Source: Paraburkholderia acidipaludis NBRC 101816
GTDB lineage: Bacteria; Pseudomonadota; Gammaproteobacteria; Burkholderiales; Burkholderiaceae
Length of the DNA stretch: 64,000 nt
Reading direction: 5' to 3'
Assembly: GCF_000684975.1 (NCBI RefSeq)
Contig: NZ_BAXZ01000010.1
Location: 124,001-188,000 of the forward strand
Shown: in pieces, positions 61,592 to 64,000 of the stretch
Numbering within the stretch: position 1 is the stretch's first letter
How the letters are laid out: every line of letters begins with the position of its first letter
Program-made: the position numbers and the translations under genes
Notes under the pieces: model-generated
What the model saw: the letters and a program-made list of their open reading frames with translations, nothing else
The model's database searches: none
Told to the model about the DNA's origin: nothing

Positions 61592-61830
61592 TTCGTGGAT
61601 GATTCAGCGTGGATGATTCAGAGTAACCCTTCATTATCCCCGCCCAACAATCTCAAAAACGGGCTTTAATTCGGGATTACCTGGAATCGAGTCAAACCGA
61701 CACGCGGAATGAAGTCACCCAAGGAATCACCCCGTTGCGGGGCTTGGCTGCGCCCCGAACCAGGGTAAAGATGCGACGCAATGGCGCACAGCGGCGGCGC
61801 GCCGTCAGGCGACGCCAGAAACGCGCGAGG

Positions 61831-63141
61831 TTAGAAACGCGTTTCGCGCGCCGAGCGCAGGAAGGCGTCGAGCAGCGGCGTGCAGTCGAGCAGTTCGGGA
61901 CCGCCTGCGCGATGGAATTCCGGGTGCCACTGCACGCCCACCACGAACGGCGCGCGACGGTATCTCACCGCCTCGATGAGACCATCGCCCGCCGAAACCG
62001 CCTCGATCGTGAGGTCGCGCCCCAGGTTCTTCACGGCCTGGTGATGAATGGAGTTCACGATGGCCTCGCTGCGGCCCGGAAACATGCTCGCGAGCGACGA
62101 GCCCGAGGGAAACGTGATCGCGTGACGATGCTGATCGTAGCGTTCGCTGACGTGAGCACCGGCGGTAGGCACATCGGTGGCGATGTCCTGATAAAGCGTG
62201 CCGCCAAACGCCACGTTGATCAGTTGGCAACCCCGGCACACACCCAGCACCGGCTTGCCCGATTCGACGAACTCGTGCAGCAGCTCCAGCTCGTACATGT
62301 CGCGAACCCGGTCGCCAGGCCACTCGGGGCGCGCCGAGACTTCCGCATAGGTCTGCGGCGAGACGTCGGCGCCGCCCTGCAGCAAGAGGCCGTCAAGGTG
62401 CTTCGCATAGTCGCGCAGACGGATATTGCTCGGATGCAGCATCCCCTGGTGCCCGACGGTCGGAATCATGAACACGATCACGTCGCGCGACATGACCCAG
62501 TGCGCAATCGACTCCTCCAGATATTGCAGCGTCTTGCCACGCAGCCCCATGGCCCCCGGTTCCGGGTGGAAGATGCGCGCCGACACGCCGATGCGCAGCG
62601 TCCGTTGCGTGATCCGCTGCCCCGCACGGTCGAACAGCTGGCGCGCGCGCGCCGCGATGATGCGACCGAGCACCGACCACGCCGAATCGCTCGGGCGCAA
62701 GTAGCGCGGCGGATTCGGCGGCAAGGCATTGGGCGGCGGCGGGTTCTGCGCGCTGAAATCCGGCGCCTGGCCGAAGCCCGCAGGCGCCGCGCCTGGGCGC
62801 GGCGCACCGGCGGACGCCGGCGGTTCGGTGGTCGTGGACGCCGCTTCGCCGCCGGCGGCTTCTGTTGCCGGGCTCTGCGGCGTGCTTCCCCCGACCACAT
62901 GAGGCTGTGCGCCGGGCGTGACCGTCGAGGCGCTTTCGGGCGCATCGGTCGACGCGCGCTGTGCCGGCTCGCCTTCCGCCACAGCCGCGGCGGGCTCTGC
63001 GGACGACGACGAGGTCGATGCAGCGGGAGAGGCGCCGGAGGATCCGGACGAAACGTTGGGTTGGGAGGCGCCGGGCGAGCCGGCATGGGCGGAACGGTCA
63101 ATACCGTCGGAGGATTCGAGGTCGGATCTGTTTTCGCTCAT
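61831..63141 (-). CDS. Gamma-glutamyl-gamma-aminobutyrate hydrolase-like class I glutamine amidotransferase
   Basis: A 436-residue protein. The first about 150 residues are Ala/Ser/Pro/Glu-rich and probably disordered. The rest is a PuuD-like peptidase C26 domain: nucleophile Cys302 in VLGVCRGCQLINVAFGG, and His406-Glu408 in GVQWHPEFH. It probably hydrolyses a gamma-glutamyl compound, as in the putrescine pathway; no other puu gene is near. The unusual tail is discussed in the findings. Confidence 0.88.
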   Translation of the reverse strand: MSENRSDLESSDGIDRSAHAGSPGASQPNVSSGSSGASPAASTSSSSAEPAAAVAEGEPAQRASTDAPESASTVTPGAQPHVVGGSTPQSPATEAAGGEAASTTTEPPASAGAPRPGAAPAGFGQAPDFSAQNPPPPNALPPNPPRYLRPSDSAWSVLGRIIAARARQLFDRAGQRITQRTLRIGVSARIFHPEPGAMGLRGKTLQYLEESIAHWVMSRDVIVFMIPTVGHQGMLHPSNIRLRDYAKHLDGLLLQGGADVSPQTYAEVSARPEWPGDRVRDMYELELLHEFVESGKPVLGVCRGCQLINVAFGGTLYQDIATDVPTAGAHVSERYDQHRHAITFPSGSSLASMFPGRSEAIVNSIHHQAVKNLGRDLTIEAVSAGDGLIEAVRYRRAPFVVGVQWHPEFHRAGGPELLDCTPLLDAFLRSARETRF

Positions 63142-63265
63142 GACGTGGGGTCGGGCGCGCCGCGCGCGCGAACGATGAACATGGATCGATTATCCTTCGC
63201 CCCGCCGGAGGCCGCCAGCCCTGTGCACAATTCCTCAAATCCGGTCACATCTGCGCAACACGGCG

Positions 63266-64000
63266 TCATGCGTCGGGGCGTTCATCGAAGGTCTCGCGCA
63301 GTGCGATCTGCATCGAGGCGTGGATCTTCACGAACCAGCGCCACAGCAGCATGGTGAGCGCGGCCGCCCCCACCAGCACGCCGATCAGATAGCCGGTTGG
63401 CGGCAAGATGCCCCCGGAAAGCCCCGCGACGAGCAGAAAAACGCCGGCCATGGCCAGCACGGGCACGACTTCGGCTATCGCATGGCGCAGCGCGCGCGTG
63501 AAGCGCCCCGCCTTTTCGGGCTGCACGCTCGCCTCGGCCAGCAGCAGCGCGAGCGACTGGGTCTTGCGCCATACGGCAACCAGAAACGGCATGGCGAGCA
63601 CGAGCGCGAGGCTCCACAGCACCACGCGCTGGATGCGCTCGTCGGCAATCCATGCGGAGAGCGGCGGCCCGGCATAGCGGGCGCCGTAAGACACGCCAAT
63701 GAAAATCGCGGACACCAGCGCGAGATTCACCACCACCTGCAGCACGATGCGCCGCACGAGCGAGAAGAACGTCGGCCCCGACGAGCGCGGCATGAGGCAG
63801 CGCAGCCACTGGCCATAGAGGCCGAAGACGTTCGCCACGGTGGCCGGCATTGCTCGCGCGAGCCGTTGCGAAAGCGGGTCGGCGAAGCGGATCAGATAGG
63901 GGGTCGTGAGCGTCGTGATGGCGGAGACCGCGACCGCGACCGGATAGAGAAATCCGCTCGTCACCTTTAGCGTGAGGCCGAGCGACGCGATGATGAACGA
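63266..64000 (-). CDS. Integral membrane protein of cation/proton antiporter type (C-terminal part, cut by window end)
   Basis: An open frame to the window end, so the N-terminus is missing; about 245 residues are seen. It has at least six hydrophobic spans, including IRFADPLSQRLARAMP followed by spans, and FLVAVWRKTQSLALLLAEAS. The segment YPVAVAVSAITTLTTPYLIR resembles the last helix of CPA2-type (KefB-like) antiporters. The identification is by general resemblance and remains tentative. Confidence 0.7.
   Translation of the reverse strand, partial: SFIIASLGLTLKVTSGFLYPVAVAVSAITTLTTPYLIRFADPLSQRLARAMPATVANVFGLYGQWLRCLMPRSSGPTFFSLVRRIVLQVVVNLALVSAIFIGVSYGARYAGPPLSAWIADERIQRVVLWSLALVLAMPFLVAVWRKTQSLALLLAEASVQPEKAGRFTRALRHAIAEVVPVLAMAGVFLLVAGLSGGILPPTGYLIGVLVGAAALTMLLWRWFVKIHASMQIALRETFDERPDA

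Noticed and set aside
1..64000. CRISPR array, prophage, insertion sequence or genomic island
   Set aside because: No regularly spaced repeats, transposase, integrase, phage structural genes or flanking direct repeats were seen. The tmRNA 3' end is a common integration site, but no integrase follows it.

Overview
The window looks like an ordinary chromosomal segment of a high-GC betaproteobacterium of the Burkholderia / Paraburkholderia / Caballeronia group. The evidence is the gene content and order (rpsP-rimM-trmD-rplS; gyrA-serC-pheA-hisC-tyrA-aroA-cmk-rpsA-ihfB-lapA-lapB-ugd-hldE-hldD; ompA-ubiG-gph-tmRNA), the GC-rich codon use, and a tmRNA tag that reads ANDDTFALAA. No insertion sequence, integrase, prophage, CRISPR array, rRNA or classical tRNA gene was found. 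The six-frame translation is full of long false antisense frames, as expected at this GC content. The identifications rest on reading motifs by eye, not on database searches.

Layout. 1-2.8 kb: start of a probable orn gene (minus), then a Ste24-like M48 peptidase, rsgA and a DUF2007 protein (plus). 2.9-7.2 kb (minus): a CobD/CbiB-like membrane protein, a CoA pyrophosphatase and the ribosome and tRNA operon rpsP-rimM-trmD-rplS, with a good promoter before rpsP. 7.2-9.0 kb (plus): a sugar/sorbosone dehydrogenase broken by one in-frame amber codon, and a TM2-like membrane protein. 9.0-12.3 kb: a PA0069-family radical SAM gene preceded by a near-perfect LexA box inside the terminator of an Lrp-type regulator gene, and divergent dadA. 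12.3-18 kb (minus): acyl-CoA dehydrogenase with the ETF genes etfB-etfA, and the methionine importer genes metN-metI without metQ. 18-24 kb: alpha/beta hydrolase, enoyl-CoA hydratase, histone-deacetylase-like hydrolase, mltB, cysM and a ComEA-like gene. 24-31.4 kb (minus): lipopolysaccharide heptose and nucleotide sugar genes (hldD, hldE, ugd), lapB, lapA, ihfB and rpsA. 31.6-41.8 kb (minus): cmk, aroA, tyrA, hisC, pheA, serC, a DUF2059 protein and gyrA. 42.3-45.1 kb (plus): ompA-like porin or lipoprotein partner, ubiG, gph and tmRNA.

45.2-52.1 kb holds the main accessory metabolic unit: a ModE-like regulator with a periplasmic-binding-protein domain, divergent from a soluble NAD-dependent molybdenum formate dehydrogenase operon fdsGBAD. 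The chaperone gene fdsC, normally between fdsA and fdsD, is absent from this position. 52.1-64 kb: an FAD monooxygenase, an ArsR-type zinc sensor with its CDF exporter and operator, a TPR/glycosyltransferase-like protein, a citrate-type MFS symporter, a GNAT acetyltransferase, an unrecognised single-span membrane protein, a DUF2968 protein, a glutamine-amidotransferase-like hydrolase with a long disordered N-terminus, and the C-terminal part of a cation/proton antiporter-like membrane protein cut by the window end.

I did not find a clearly new multi-gene system. The most useful signals are the SOS box on the radical SAM gene, the amber-interrupted dehydrogenase, the fdsC-less fds operon with its regulator and repeats, and the zinc sensor with its operator.
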